From contig NC_064036.1 of NCBI RefSeq assembly GCF_932526225.1, positions 17,818,953 to 17,878,952 of the forward strand: a DNA stretch of 60,000 nucleotides. Direction: 5' to 3'. Every line of letters begins with the position of its first letter. The stretch's first letter is position 1. Source of the DNA: Nematostella vectensis. Lineage: Eukaryota; Cnidaria; Anthozoa; Actiniaria; Edwardsiidae. The position numbers and the translations under genes are program-made. Positions 1 to 12,479 of this stretch are shown here, piece after piece. The notes beneath the pieces were generated by a model. The model had not been told where the DNA came from, ran no database searches, and worked only from the letters and a program-made list of their open reading frames with translations.

Positions 1-3000
1 TTATTAAAGTTGTTAATTAACCCGACCATGCTACAACGATATTTTCAATGGATTTTCCTTTATATCGTAAAATCGAGGGCCTCTTTGCAATGATGCCTTG
101 ATTTTACGATACATTTTCTTTCTCCCGTAAACTATCGTCAAATCCAATAGTTTATGTCGTATGAAAGTATTACATTTATCGATCAGTTGATCTTATGTTT
201 GTAAATTTATCTCATACATCTCGCATTCTAATGAAAATATGTTTTTCATTGTTTAATAGTTTTACAGGATTATGAAGGATTAGCTTAATTACCATGTTAA
301 GTAAAAATTGAATTTCTAATAAACTTCCTGATCAATTTATGCAAATACGAGTAATTTTATCAAAAAGCTCATTAAGGGACGCATCTTTCAATTGCGGCCA
401 CATCAAACATTCTCGCGGATAGAAACAAAGTACTTAAGAGTCCATGAGTGTCTAACAACCAAAATAAAAAAAAAGTTCATATTTTCCCACTATGTAAAGA
501 AACAACCCATAAACAAATTAACGAACACACTAAAGCTCTGATTTATTTGCTGTTTTATATAGTTATTCTGAAGTATTTCTTTCCGTGTTTGGTAAAACTC
601 ACAGCGAATTTTTGTTGCTTTAAAAGCTAACACAACAAGGGACCGGAACCAGTATTCAAAACAAAGAAAAAAAAGGTTGAGAGAAACTAGAAAATATTTC
701 TTTTTTTTTTCAAATGAGAGAATTACTAAATCAGGTAGCCATGGCTTTGAACAAAAGTATCGTGAAAAAGTTGTGGAGTGCGTACGCTTATTTATTATTC
801 ATAGATGTATTTTAATAAAAGGCTGGGGGGTGAAGATGTTTGTATGCTGTAGGATTAAGGTTCGGAAATTGTAACCTGACTCGCCCTAACGGGGAAAAAA
901 CCTATTTTCACGAGTTGTCAAAAAATCTCTCATCGAATTCGTCTCAGTCAACCAGGTTAAAACGCAATCTATTTTCTTGTCTGTTTTATATAATCATTTA
1001 TTTTAGTTCAATGAAAATACCTTCAAAGAAATCATGAATCTGTTTTGAGCCACTAAGACATGATTAATTTGAATATTTAAAAAAACGATTAAAAACTGGA
1101 ATAAATATAAACGTATGATAAAAACTGCGAGAAGCGCTGTCAGACGAATGAAGAGTAAATTATTAGTGAAACAACACCACGGGATGGCGAATAGATTGTC
1201 CGTTCGATAGAACAATTTTACTTAACCAACATTCGAGATATATGAATACTCAGGGCGGTTTGACATAGAATAGTCGATCACAGTTAATGGAATCTCTAAA
1301 AAGGGAGCTAGAATCTCCACAAATTATCGCAAAAGAAAGGTCGCATAAATCAGCATTCATCAAACATCATTCAGCTGTAGGTTGGAGCACACAAAGGCTG
1401 TTATACTCAAACCTACTGGTATGCCGTGTTTACCTTTCTGTTGCGGATCCAAAGACGAGATGAAAAATATCATTTTAGCTTCATTATACAGTAGCTAGAA
1501 TTGAGCAAATGCTCTCGATGATTCAACCTGATCAAGTACCGTTGACTTATGTTAAAAGCATTCTAACAACTTAGATAGAAAACATCACCCACCGAAAAAT
1601 ATATCTCCATCGGAAGCCATTCGGAGGAGTACGGCCTTCAAGGTCGCTTGTAGGCTTGTTTGAAAGTCTTTCTTTAGTTCAACAAACCGAACAGTGTGTT
1701 ATGATGCACTAGAGCTTGTCATATGAAATCCAAACAACGACGGAATCCAGAGGCTATCACTCACGACCATACAAGACAAGATGGCTGAGCCTATCATTAA
1801 GAGGAAAACCACGGCTATTTACAATCACGTTGCGCTCAATGCTAGCCAAACCATTTTGCGACGAGGAAGCTAAGTTGAAGGGTGGACTCTGTTTTGCACC
1901 GGCGGCCAATGAGTCGCGCGAAGTGCGGCTATTTCATGTGAGGCTGGCTTTTGTTCTGCGCGCGTTTTGATTGGAGGCGATGTCAATAATTACAGAACAG
2001 CTGTTTTAGGCTTCGAGTTCGCATATCGTATGCTACTGACGGATTTTGAATGACATTTCTTTTCCACTTATCTGAAATCAACCTTTTATTGTTTATTTTA
2101 AAGGCTCAAAACCCTTTTCATTGCTACAAAAATATTTTGACGCGGCCAGAATCTATTGACATAATCATATTCTGGGATTTAACAATGGGTCAGTGTGAGA
2201 AATACTAGTTTTGCGGTACGTTTTCTATGGGGTTTTATTTGAGGAGCGATTTGAGTATTTAAATAGCGGCTTTGCCCAGGGCGATAATCACTGACAAAGT
2301 AGTCAGATATGGAAGTGACTTTCTCGTTCGTCAACCAATGATAGCGTCCCATAGGCACGTTACACTTCCGTCGATTCCTGTGAATTAAACTTATCATTTC
2401 TAGATTAACTTACACCATCAGATTTGAGATTTGCTAGTGCCTGATCTGGCTTCTCTTACCAGAAATCTGAAGAGGACATGTCTGTTCGTGGGTAACAAAA
2501 GGAACCGCGTCATGTCTACGTGAAAACCTCTAGCATGATACTTTTATGCGTGAAGCTTTTTCGGGTGATACTTTAGCGTGAAGCCTTCCCGAGTAATAAT
2601 TTTGCGTATACACCAGGGCACAGAGAAAGCCCTTGGTTTTGCTATGATAAATGCCACCAAAGGATTTATATCGCATCGTGCTGAAAGTCCGGGAATAATT
2701 GAGGCAAAATATTATAATTATAAATATGGCATTCAAAATAAGAAATGCCTCTACTTTTGGGGACGTCCTTAAAGAGAAAAAAGGCTCTCATTTGTATAAC
2801 CCCTGAAGAAGGACACGCCCAAATGCTAGAGACAACTCTAAGAAAGAACCCGCCCAAATGACGCATGAGACAACATTATGACCAGCTACAAACTTCCTCT
2901 ACATAGAGTGTTTTCTATGGGTGCTACTTATTCCTCTTGACTTACAACATTAACGGGCAAGTGGTGTGAAAGGCACAACAGAGCGCACATGACTCCAGAT
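1..3000. other. Intergenic region, no supported gene
   Basis: I see no gene here. Open frames are short, lack family resemblance and are not joined by convincing splice sites. The region is AT-rich apart from about 1850-1990, where CpG content rises and two CCAAT-type boxes sit close together (direct near 1907, inverted near 1970), which could be a promoter or an unmethylated patch. About 2540-2610 holds a short imperfect tandem repeat built on 'gcgtgaagc' and 'gggtgatact'. Confidence 0.5.
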
Positions 3001-3002
3001 CC

Positions 3003-4727
3003 AGGTCCCCCTAGTGTCTAGTGTGTACGCACTATTACTGATAAGGTCCCCCTAGTGTCTAGTGTGTACGCACTATAACTGATAAGGTCCACCTGGTGTG
3101 TACGCACTATTACTGATAAGGTCCCCCTAGTGTCTAGTGTGTACGCACTATAACTGATAAGGTCCCCCTAGTGTCTAGTGTGTACGCACTATTACTGATA
3201 AGGTCCCCCTAGTGTCTAGTGTGTACGCACTATTACTGATAAGGTCCCCCTAGTGTCTAGTGTGTACGCACTATTACTGATAAGGTCCCCCTAGTGTCTA
3301 GTGTGTACGCACTATTACTGATAAGGTCCCCCTAGTGTCTAGTGTGTACGCACTATTACTGATAAGGTCCCCCTAGTGTCTAGTGTGTACGCACTATTAC
3401 TGATAAGGTCCCCCTAGTGTCTAGTGTGTACGCACTATTACTGATAAGGTCCCCCTAGTGTCTAGTGTGTACGCACTATTACTGATAAGGTCCCCCTAGT
3501 GTCTAGTGTGTACGCACTATTACTGATAAGGTCCCCCTAGTGTCTAGTGTGTACCCACTATAACTGATAAGGTCCCCCTAGTGTCTAGTGTGTACGCACT
3601 ATAACTGATAAGGTCCCCCTAGTGTCTAGTGTGTACGCACTATAACTGATAAGGTCCCCCTAGTGTCTAGTGTGTACGCACTATTACTGATAAGGTCCCC
3701 CTAGTGTCTAGTGTGTACGCACTATTACTGATAAGGTCCCCCTAGTGTCTAGTGTGTACGCACTATAACTGATAAGGTCCCCCTAGTGTCTAGTGTGTAC
3801 GCACTATTACTGATAAGGTCCCCCTAGTGTCTAGTGTGTACGCACTATTACTGATAAGGTCCCCCTAGTGTCTAGTGTGTACGCACTATTACTGATAAGG
3901 TCCCCCTAGTGTCTAGTGTGTACGCACTATTACTGATAAGGTCCCCCTAGTGTCTAGTGTGTACGCACTATTACTGATAAGGTCCCCCTAGTGTCTAGTG
4001 TGTACGCACTATTACTGAGGGGGACCCCTAGTGTCTAGTGTGTACGCACTATTACTGATAAGGTCCCCCTAGTGTGTACGCACTATTACTGAGGGGGACC
4101 CCTAGTGTCTAGTGTGTACGCACTATTACTGATAAGGTCCCCCTAGTGTCTAGTGTGTACGCTCAATTATTGAGGAGGTCCCCCTAGTGTCTAGTGTGTA
4201 CGCACTATAACTGATAAGGTCCCCCTAGTGTCTAGTGTGTACGCACTATAACTGATAAGGTCCCCCTAGTGTCTAGTGTGTACGCACTATCACTGATAAG
4301 GTCCCCCTAGTGTCTAGTGTGTACGCACTATTACTGATAAGGTCCCCCTAGTGTCTATTGTGTACGCACTATTACTGATAAGGTCCCCCTAGTGTCTAGT
4401 GCGTACGCACTATAACTGATGAGGTCCCCCTAGTGTGTACGCTCAATTATTGAGGAGGTCCCCCTAGTGTCTAGTGTGTACGCACTATAACTGATAAGGT
4501 CCCCCTAGTGTGTACGCACTATTACTGAAGGGGACCCCTAGTGTCTAGTGTGTACGCACTATTACTGAGGGGGTCCCCCTAGTGTCTAGTGTGTACGCAC
4601 TATTACTGATAAGGTCCCCCTAGTGTGTACGCACTATTACTGATAAGGTCCCCTTAGTGTCTAGTGTGTACGCACTATTACTGATAAGGTCCCCCTAGTG
4701 TCTAGTTTGTACGCACTATCTCTGAGA
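3003..4727. repeat. 41-bp minisatellite, about forty copies
   Basis: The array is a head-to-tail repeat of a 41-bp unit that begins 'ataaggtccccctagtgtct' and ends 'cactattactg'. Most central copies are nearly identical. Shorter 34-bp variants lack the 'gtctagt' segment, and some copies near 4017-4560 carry 'gagggggacc' in place of 'ataaggtccc'. Each unit has an imperfect palindromic core around 'gtgtgtacgcac'. There are no unique spacers, so it is a minisatellite and not a CRISPR-like array. Confidence 0.97.
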
Positions 4728-7465
4728 AGAGTCGGTGTCAGAATCGCGTAACCTTGTGCTTCATCACCTTCTTAAACAATTCCGGGGCCGAGTGGTAGGG
4801 CATGCTTCTCTGCAATATCATACTGCTTTATCGCCTTCAAGGAACTTACTAAGGGTCAAGAATACTAGAAAGATCTTAAGTTTTCTAAACTCTCCTAACG
4901 ATTCTCGGTCTTTCTGTGACCACAAAGCCCCCGAATCAAATATGATGTCTTATCATTTTGGCGGCAGTGTTGTGAGTTGAATGGTGTGTATCATCCACGA
5001 GAGAAGAGCACATATCCTGATGGTGATAAAAATCTCATTAGCCTGCAAGAAACCTAGTAACTGTTTTGCAATAGCACCTAGAAATTGTAAGACATCTTGT
5101 AAGCGATAAGAGCATGATTGTTTTAAAATTTGCATTGAATACCGCTCGTGAAAAGTACGGCGTTTAACCCTTAGGCATGTATTTTTGTATAATTTAATTG
5201 AGATTAATCCATTAACAATGTTCTCCATACTCATTTTAGATACTGATGTCGATTATGCTACTGAAACTGGCATATATGCTTGTAGTATTGCTCGCTTTTA
5301 ATCAAAACTATGCTCAAATTATGCCCGCTTTTAAAAATTATGCTCACTTTTCCAACATTATGCTCGACAAAAAATGGGAAAAACAGAAGTTGATTATTAA
5401 ACCTCAACTTTAATATGGGCTTAATATAGGCGATATTACAGCAACCCAGTGAAAAAGTTTTAATTCGAGACTTCAGCATCGCACTTGCTTGTAAGTAATC
5501 AGAGTACATTATCTTGCTAATCATCATAATTATGATTGATAATAATAATTATTGTTATAAGAATAATAACAACAAAAAAGGGATGAAATACAAAAGCGAG
5601 ATAACTTTTACATTTAAGGGATATATGAGGTTGGTTTTGACATTTCGGTCTGCAAAATGCAAATTATTCTGAGCATTGCTTTTTTGCGAAAAGACTAGAA
5701 GTTATTCTAGCTTTGAGCCATTATGCCAGGAATTATGCTAGCAGGATCGACTCGTCCCTAGTATACGGCGTAAAAAGCCATGCGGAAGTCAACTAGGGCT
5801 AAAGGGTGGATACATACACGCAGTCTTAAGTCTGGTTTCCAAATGATCACAATCGGTCGTACACGATCGCAGGGCGAGTTTCCATATAATCTTAAATGAA
5901 TCAGTGCCAATATTTCCACGTTTAAAAAGTATGCCTAAAGAGAATCCAATAAAATGCTCTAAGAACCCACGTTAGTGTCAAGAATCATATTAGTTCCCAA
6001 AAGAATGTAGCGCCCGGAACCCAAATCAGTGTCCTTAATAGTGTCCTTAATAACCCAATTAAGTGTGGAGAATCAGTTTACTAAACTACTAATTAAAACC
6101 AGAAAGAGCGAAGGGATCCGTTCGAAGGTGAGCAAATTCTAAAATATCGCGATATTCTTTTGAGTTTTTTTTTTTAGCTAGGCTTGTGATTTACCCAGAC
6201 GGATTACTTGTACTGGCGTAAGACTTGGGCTGATATGTATTGGGATAAAAGACAACAGGTGGAACCGGTACAGTGGCGGCTAAGATATCTATTCAGTCAT
6301 AACAATCACGGGTCTCACACGTAAACCGTATTGCGTGACGGGCATCACATGCAGATTGCGTGACAGGTTGAGCCAGCACAGGGGAAGCTTTGATATCCAG
6401 TCATAACAATTGCCAGTTGCCTAGGTAAAAGTCGAGTTTCTCGACACATACTTCTCTACCGATGCTAAAATCGTAGATACCAAGAGAACTCCCTTTTAGA
6501 TAAAAAAAAACTTTTCAATGAGCTCTCAAACAGACACGTTTTTGCTATTTAGGTTGCTGTTTGACGAAAAACTTTAGAATTTTATTGGAACTGATGTTAG
6601 CCAAAAAAAAACATCTAAATATTTTACCGAAACTAAAGCTAACCCGCTTTATCTTATCAGACAGTTTCAAATTTGCATATGAATTTCAATTACATTTTTT
6701 TTTACATTCAATAGATTTCGAGTCCAAATGCTATCCATTCTATTGTAAGACACGTTATACACCGTTTTATATCAAGCTCATACCTAGAATGGTTACTTAA
6801 GAAGATGCAACAAGTTGTGATATTATTATTACCGATCTTACGATCAAAACCAAGAAGCCATTGTAGTGTTGTAGGCAAATTCTTGACACCTGTCATTTTG
6901 ACAGGGGGCTTACGATTCAGTACAAAACGCGCGACTTCAAACCTCTTATTCAATTTACCCCCAAAATCCTTTAAGCACAATAAATAAAAAATCTAATGTC
7001 ACTTAAATTCGTCATTATTAGTATTTAGATATTTTTTTATTCCTCCTTGTTTTGAAAAATAACACGAGAAAACATGCGTCCATGTTCCGCGAAAAACTCG
7101 AGAAATCCCCTTTGAGTTGTGTAGGGATCGCATTACACTAATGAGATATGTACCAAACCCGAAGAACTTTGATTGTCCTGACGATATTTCTCGCTTTAAA
7201 TCTTTTGATACGTTTGAGCTAAAATTATCGACCGCTCGCAGCTGGTAACTTTCCGGAACTCGCCAGCATATTATGGTTTGAATTCAGCACCATAGCGTCT
7301 CCTTGTACCAAGCTAAACAGGTATTACAAATGTTTCCCTGTACTTACCTTGCGTTCGCCAAAAGCCCTAGTAATTATGTTCGTCTGGCCGTCGTCTTCCC
7401 GTGTATTTCGTTGTGCGTATGATCGCTGTAGACGCGCGCTAGGTGCTAATGCGGTCTGTTAAATA
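4728..7465. other. Intergenic region, no supported gene
   Basis: I see no gene and no complete mobile element. The region is AT-rich, with short homopolymers and scattered stop codons in all frames. The frames at 4735-4980 and 6561-6987 are short and show no recognisable domain. Confidence 0.5.
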
Positions 7466-7467
7466 TT

Positions 7468-8003
7468 AACACGCAAGCACCGTGAGACCACAGACACGCT
7501 AGGTCCAGGCCCTAACACGCAAGCACCGTGAGACCACAGATACGCTAGGTCCAGGCCTAACACGCAAGCACCGTGAGACCACAGACACGCTAGGTCCAGG
7601 CCTAACACGCAAGCACCGCGAGACCACAGACACGCTAGGTCCAGGCCTAACACGCAAGCACCGTGAGACCACAGACACGCTAGGTCCAGGCCTAACACGC
7701 AAGCACCGTGAGACCACAGACACGCTAGGTCCAGGCCTAACACGCAAGCACCGTGAGACCACATACACGCTAGGTCCAGGCCTAACACGCAAGCACCGTG
7801 AGACCACATACACGCTAGGCCTGCCTAGGCCCTAACACGCAAGTTCTGTGAAACCACAATCGCTAGGCCCAGGCCCTAACACGCAAGCACCGTGAAAACA
7901 CATACACGCTAGGCCCCAGGCCCTAACACGCAAGCACCGTGAGACCACATACACGCTAAGCCCAGGCCCTAACACGCAAGCTCTGTGAAACCACATACAC
8001 GCT
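7468..8003. repeat. 45-bp minisatellite, about twelve copies
   Basis: The unit is 45 bp, starting 'cctaacacgcaagcaccgtg' and ending 'cacgctaggtccagg'. Copies are near-identical from 7505 to 7810 and diverge toward 8003. Because 45 is a multiple of three, minus-strand frames stay open through the array as 15-residue repeats (over 100 codons in two frames). Openness in more than one frame at once is what a period divisible by three gives for free, so I do not call a protein. Confidence 0.97.
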
Positions 8004-8222
8004 GAACAAGCCAGGTCCAAAAGTCCAAACTCCTCTTGTGTTGCGCTATAGACGAGGCAATTCTCGCGCATGCGCGTTGCTCGAACTTAGAAACTACAGA
8101 AAAAAACCCGCGTATAAGAACGAGTGATGGATTAAGAACACCCAGGCCTGATTTTAGGAAATAAAGTACCACTCATATATGAACACAGTCAGCCCGAAAA
8201 ATGAAGGTTGTTCTTTATTTGC

Positions 8223-8342
8223 ATTCTCGGGGACTCTGGGCGTCGCGGAGATCGGGCACACAGGGGAACGCGAGAAAGAACATGTTTCTTGTGCCGCTTC
8301 CTGTGTGCCCGATCTCCGCGACGCCCTGGGTGCCCGAGGATG
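8223..8342. repeat. Long near-perfect hairpin (foldback)
   Basis: Arm 8238-8264 is the exact reverse complement of 8300-8326 (27 bp without a mismatch), and the pairing continues imperfectly outward to about 8223 and 8342. The loop is 35 bases. The arms are GC-rich in an AT-rich setting. It may be a small foldback element or a transcribed hairpin such as a small-RNA precursor; the sequence alone does not decide. Confidence 0.85.
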
Positions 8343-8754
8343 CTTTATATGAGAGAATATCAGAGATCACCACTTTTCATTGCAAACATAATACTTCCAC
8401 TTAATCATATGTAACAAAATATTAAACAAGATACTGTTTTTCAATCAAGTTTTTTTTGCTAAAAACACACTTCAGATCACATATTTCCGGAAAAAGCTTA
8501 TTCTTTCTTTTTCACTTTTTCTAAGAAAACGTACAGGCTGATTTTGCAGAAAGAATCAGCCAGAACCGCCAAGGTTCTTAAGCTGGTTTTTATTGCAAGA
8601 GCCTGGACATTAAACAATGGCAGACTGATTATTTCATGTATGGCGGGGAAAATAGTTCTAAATCGCACTCAAATGCCGATCGCATTTTTATTGTCAAAAT
8701 TCTGATTCATGTGAAACCTATAAAATATGACAGGAGCAAAAAACGGCAAAGTTC

Positions 8755-9068
8755 AAATTGTAAGGTTGTGTTAGCTTATATTCGCTTGATTTTTTGCATA
8801 GATGTTCCTTGTGTAATATAAAACAGAGCAAGCTTTAGTATTTTTTGGTAGATAATCCGTTCTTTAGATATCGCAAAATTAAGACTCTTGTTTTGTCTGA
8901 AATTACCCAATTTGGCGAAATTTGCTACTTTTTTCAGGATCTATGGCAACTTTGCTCAATCATATCTCAAGAACCGATCATCTACCCAAAAATACTAAAG
9001 CTGATTTTGTTTTATTTTATGAAAGGAACCTCTAGGCAAAATGTAAGCTAACACAACCTTACAATTTA
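8755..9068. mobile_element. Foldback MITE, about 314 bp
   Basis: The left end 8755-8782 and the right end 9041-9068 are reverse complements with one mismatch over 28 bp. Imperfect inverted similarity continues inward for roughly 115 bp per arm (shared 'gctttagtatttttt' and 'ggtagat' blocks). There is no coding capacity. I could not fix a target-site duplication, so the superfamily is unassigned. Confidence 0.8.
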
Positions 9069-9423
9069 AACAAAACATAACAAGTGAAGACAGGTTATAT
9101 TCTTTAAAACATTTTTATGGTCCGTATAGTTTGTTTGCTAGTTTTATTTGGCGGCGCAAACGAGAGGGTAGGGGCAAGTGTATGGTTTTCGGATCGGCGG
9201 ACCCGCCGTAAAAGGCCCTTAAAATTGCACGCGGATTATGAATTTAAAGAAAAGATAGAACGGACTGTCGGATTCTTAAATCGTACCGGATCACGGATCT
9301 ATTGAAAATTTAACGTCCTTTCGAATTTTGATAATCGTTACTGCATACATATATCAAATGGCTTCAAATAATTTTCTTCTGGGCTTAGGAACCGTCAACT
9401 GCACTCTCCATATTATAATTGAA

Positions 9424-9711
9424 CATACACCTATTTCAATAAATGTTGTCAATGAGAACAGCGAATGACAATTGCAAAATGGCAGTTCTACGAACGAAAG
9501 GTGTTTATGGGTAGCAATTATTTGTAAAAATAAAGGTGATAAATAAACTCAAGCGATGTCAGAACCATACTAAAGATGGCCGTATGTTTTATTTATATAA
9601 TTTCTGAATTTGGAACAAATATTTTGGGATCCATGGGCCCTTTCGGTCTTAAGAACTGCCATTTGTCAATGGCCATTTGCCATTTGCACTGACAACGTTT
9701 TTTGAAATAGG
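9424..9711. mobile_element. MITE with 'acacctatttcaa' termini
   Basis: The element starts near 9428 with 'acacctatttcaa' and ends near 9706 with the reverse complement, 'ttgaaataggtgt'. About 65 bp of inverted similarity per arm follows, including matching 'gttgtca' and 'atggcagttct' blocks. The same terminus occurs at 32251-32508 and, as one end only, near 21262, so it belongs to a family with at least three members in this window. It carries no open frame. Confidence 0.8.
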
Positions 9712-10150
9712 TGTATATATATTTAGGCATTGCCTAAAAACGGAGCTCCAGACGACGAAATCTTTGCTCATTTTAGCTAAGAAACATTAAATATTATCAT
9801 TGCACCCCCATGACACCTACCAAGTTTAGTTGTCATACCTTCTTTCATTGAGTATATATTTTTTATTTTGTTGACGTCAGCATATTTTTGTGACGTCAAT
9901 GATGACGTCAAAAATCAAACGACCGTATTGTTGTACACCCCTTGCATGACACATACCAAGTTTGGTTGTCATATGATGTTTCGTTTAGGAGATATGAATG
10001 TTGATATGACATCGGGATAGTTAATGTGACGTCATCGATTACGTCATGCATCACGTGACCATATCTTGGCACCGCCCTTGACACATACATGACACCTACC
10101 AAGTTTGGTTATACAATGTTTCTTTCACGACCCGTTTTTTCTCAGGTATG
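9712..10150. mobile_element. Dispersed repeat with CRE cluster
   Basis: The repeat begins with 'tttaggcattgcctaaaa' and 'ggagctcc', and ends near 10145 with a 'ggggctccgctccgc' block. A related start ('tttaggcactgcctaaaa') opens the insertion at 27752. Inside, the phrase 'taccaagttt(a/g)gtt' recurs about every 140 bp (9809, 9945, 10088). Four perfect TGACGTCA palindromes lie at 9872, 9891, 9903 and 10027, with a variant TTACGTCA at 10039 and a CACGTG at 10052. Confidence 0.7.
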
Positions 10151-10478
10151 GGGCTCCGCTCCGCTAAAAACCACCCTGGAAAACACCGAGAAAATCGCAA
10201 ATCTTTGATGAGCGTGCAGCGCAAAATTCACGTACGCGCTCATGTCCATAAGCTCAGCGCACAGTCGTCAAGTGAGCCGAAGTGTTGGGGAGGGGGAGGG
10301 GGGCTGGAGGGGTTTGGGTTTCGAAGGGGGAGGGCGAACCTTGGTTTGGTACCGCTAAATATAAAGACCAATAGATTCTAATGTCAGCTCAATACAGAGA
10401 AAACGGGCATATGTAAGGTATCTCAGTTTAAATACACCAAAAACAGGCTTTCAACTACTGCCAAATTTTCGTCTTTAA

Positions 10479-11475
10479 CCCATTGACTCCTGGCTATTTT
10501 TGAGCTGAATTTACAAAAAACAGACTGAAAACAGATACCTCCCCCCTATTCTGAGTTTTATACAGCCCGTCAAAGTCAAACACAGCTGTACCTAGTCAGC
10601 GGTATCCAAGCTTTCCAACAGTGTTTTGCGGTCCCACTTTTAATCCCTCGTCGTTGTGCTGAAGCGAGCACAAGTTGATGGTTGCTTGTATTTTTCATTA
10701 AAAATACAGCTATGAGCATATTAGGAGAGTGTCTCAGGACATCATGAAGTCTATTGGGGCATAATTGAGTGCTTTGCTTATGGATATTTGAAAGCAAAGG
10801 TGGATTCATGATGATTTTTTCTTGTTTGGCTTTGCCTGGATGAAAAAATAATTTTTTAATGAAACACCACAGCTCCCCTAAATGCTGTCTTTTCTGAAAC
10901 CAAATTGATTCCAAAATTGTTTACACTGCTATTCTGGGTCTGTATGACCTGGAATTGATTTGTTTGGCTTTGGGGTGAAAAGACTTATAAAAAACCATCT
11001 GACTTTGGGGAGAGGGTTGTTGACTGGCCATCCCCTCGTGAATTTTTCCCTGGACCTCCCAGAATGCTTTGCAATCCGTAAAGGCATCCAAGTGGTTTTA
11101 CAAGCCTTCAAGGAGTGGACATGTGTTTTGAGGTCATGGAAATGAACCTGGAGGATCAGAATAAAGGTATCTATTTGTGTCTTGAGCTGTGTTTGCTGAT
11201 CTTTCTTCCTTGTGTGGTATTTTGAGCGTTTTATTGAAAGGGGTGATTCTGCTTTTCTTTCCTTGTTCGATTTGAAATTTGTCAAAGAACCTGTGCTATT
11301 ATTTGGCTTAAAAGTAGTTGCCAACACCTTGGTTGGATGCATATCTTCAAGACCATTTATCCCTTAGACAGATGCCTGAGTATCTTTCTCTTGTTGTGTT
11401 CATTTTGCATTTATGAAGTTTTGGGGTTGTGGGTACTTCTCAAAGCCGGTACAGGCCGGTTGAGGGGTCAATGTG
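10479..11475. mobile_element. piggyBac-like non-autonomous element, copy 1
   Basis: It starts after TTAA (10475-10478) with 'CCCATTGACTCCTGG' and ends with 'GGGGTCAATGTG' followed by TTA, so the ends form an inverted repeat. Its body matches the element at 56601-57310 almost throughout. TTAA targets and these ends are the signature of the piggyBac group. The right duplication reads TTAc, one base off. It carries no transposase; the frames inside it (for example 10576-10914 on the minus strand) are not recognisable. Confidence 0.75.
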
Positions 11476-12479
11476 TTACGGCGGATATGTGCAAATTTTA
11501 CCTTGAATTGCGCACTTTTTGCTAAAGTTACCAATTTTAGCATAGTGATAGTTTTTAATACACCTTACAAGAAAGGCTATAGAGCCAAGCTCAGTTCTGC
11601 TTTAATTTCTTATTAATAATGAATATTGATTTGGCCGCCATTTTGAACCGGAAGTAAACTAATTTTTTCCAAAAAATAAATAAACTAGAACATTTTGAGA
11701 AAGTTTACTCATACACGAATAAAATATACATCAAAGAATGCATATTAACCAAAGGTGAAAGGGATTTTGAACCGGAAGTAGTCAAGAATAAATAACGGCA
11801 CGCTTGTTTCACTTTGCGCCTTTTATCAAAAATAAAAAAAACTTATTTCAGGAGCAGTTTCGGGAAATCTTTACAAGATAGGATATGGATCTGATTAAAT
11901 CACGGATTATCTTGAGCTATTAAAATGGCCGATAATTTTCGGGAAGTAAAAATCACGCGTCGATACTCACCAAAAGTCGTCAAATGATGATGAAAAGCCA
12001 CATGTAGCCAGCACAAGTATACCAAATATACGCACTCAATAGCTGGATCAAGAGAAAAGAAAGAAGACAAAAGAAACTGCTTATGTGACAAGCCTGATGG
12101 GGATACCAAGAACCACGGGAGCGGGCCGCTCCACCTATTGACATCTGTAACGACCGCATACATGAATATGTGCAAGTGCTACAAGATGAACCGTTTCTAA
12201 CTGTAGAAACCGTTTAACTGGTGGCCTCGGATCACCATCACTCCATCACTCTCCTTGCCTTTCTTCCTTATTCTACAGAAAAGTGAAAGGAGTATCTCGC
12301 CAAATAAATACTGGTAGAATTTCACGCATTTACTGGCGTGATACTGTATCCTGTTGTGCGGATAGGGGGAAAAGACAGTACTTGCTGTATTCCCCGAAGC
12401 CACAGATGCTTTTCGACAGTTAGCCTTCAGGTCAGTTGAGATAAAAGACAGAATGTTTGAACAACACTTGAGCGATTTC

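Noticed and set aside
3003-4727. CRISPR-like array
   Set aside because: Units are contiguous with no unique spacers, and the surrounding genome is eukaryotic; it is a minisatellite.
7459-7813. Repetitive secreted-protein gene on the minus strand
   Set aside because: Two frames are open at once because the period is 45 bp; no start context, signal peptide or flanking exon was found.
8201-8414. Two 67-68-codon frames on the plus strand
   Set aside because: They overlap each other and a 27-bp perfect hairpin; nothing else supports coding.
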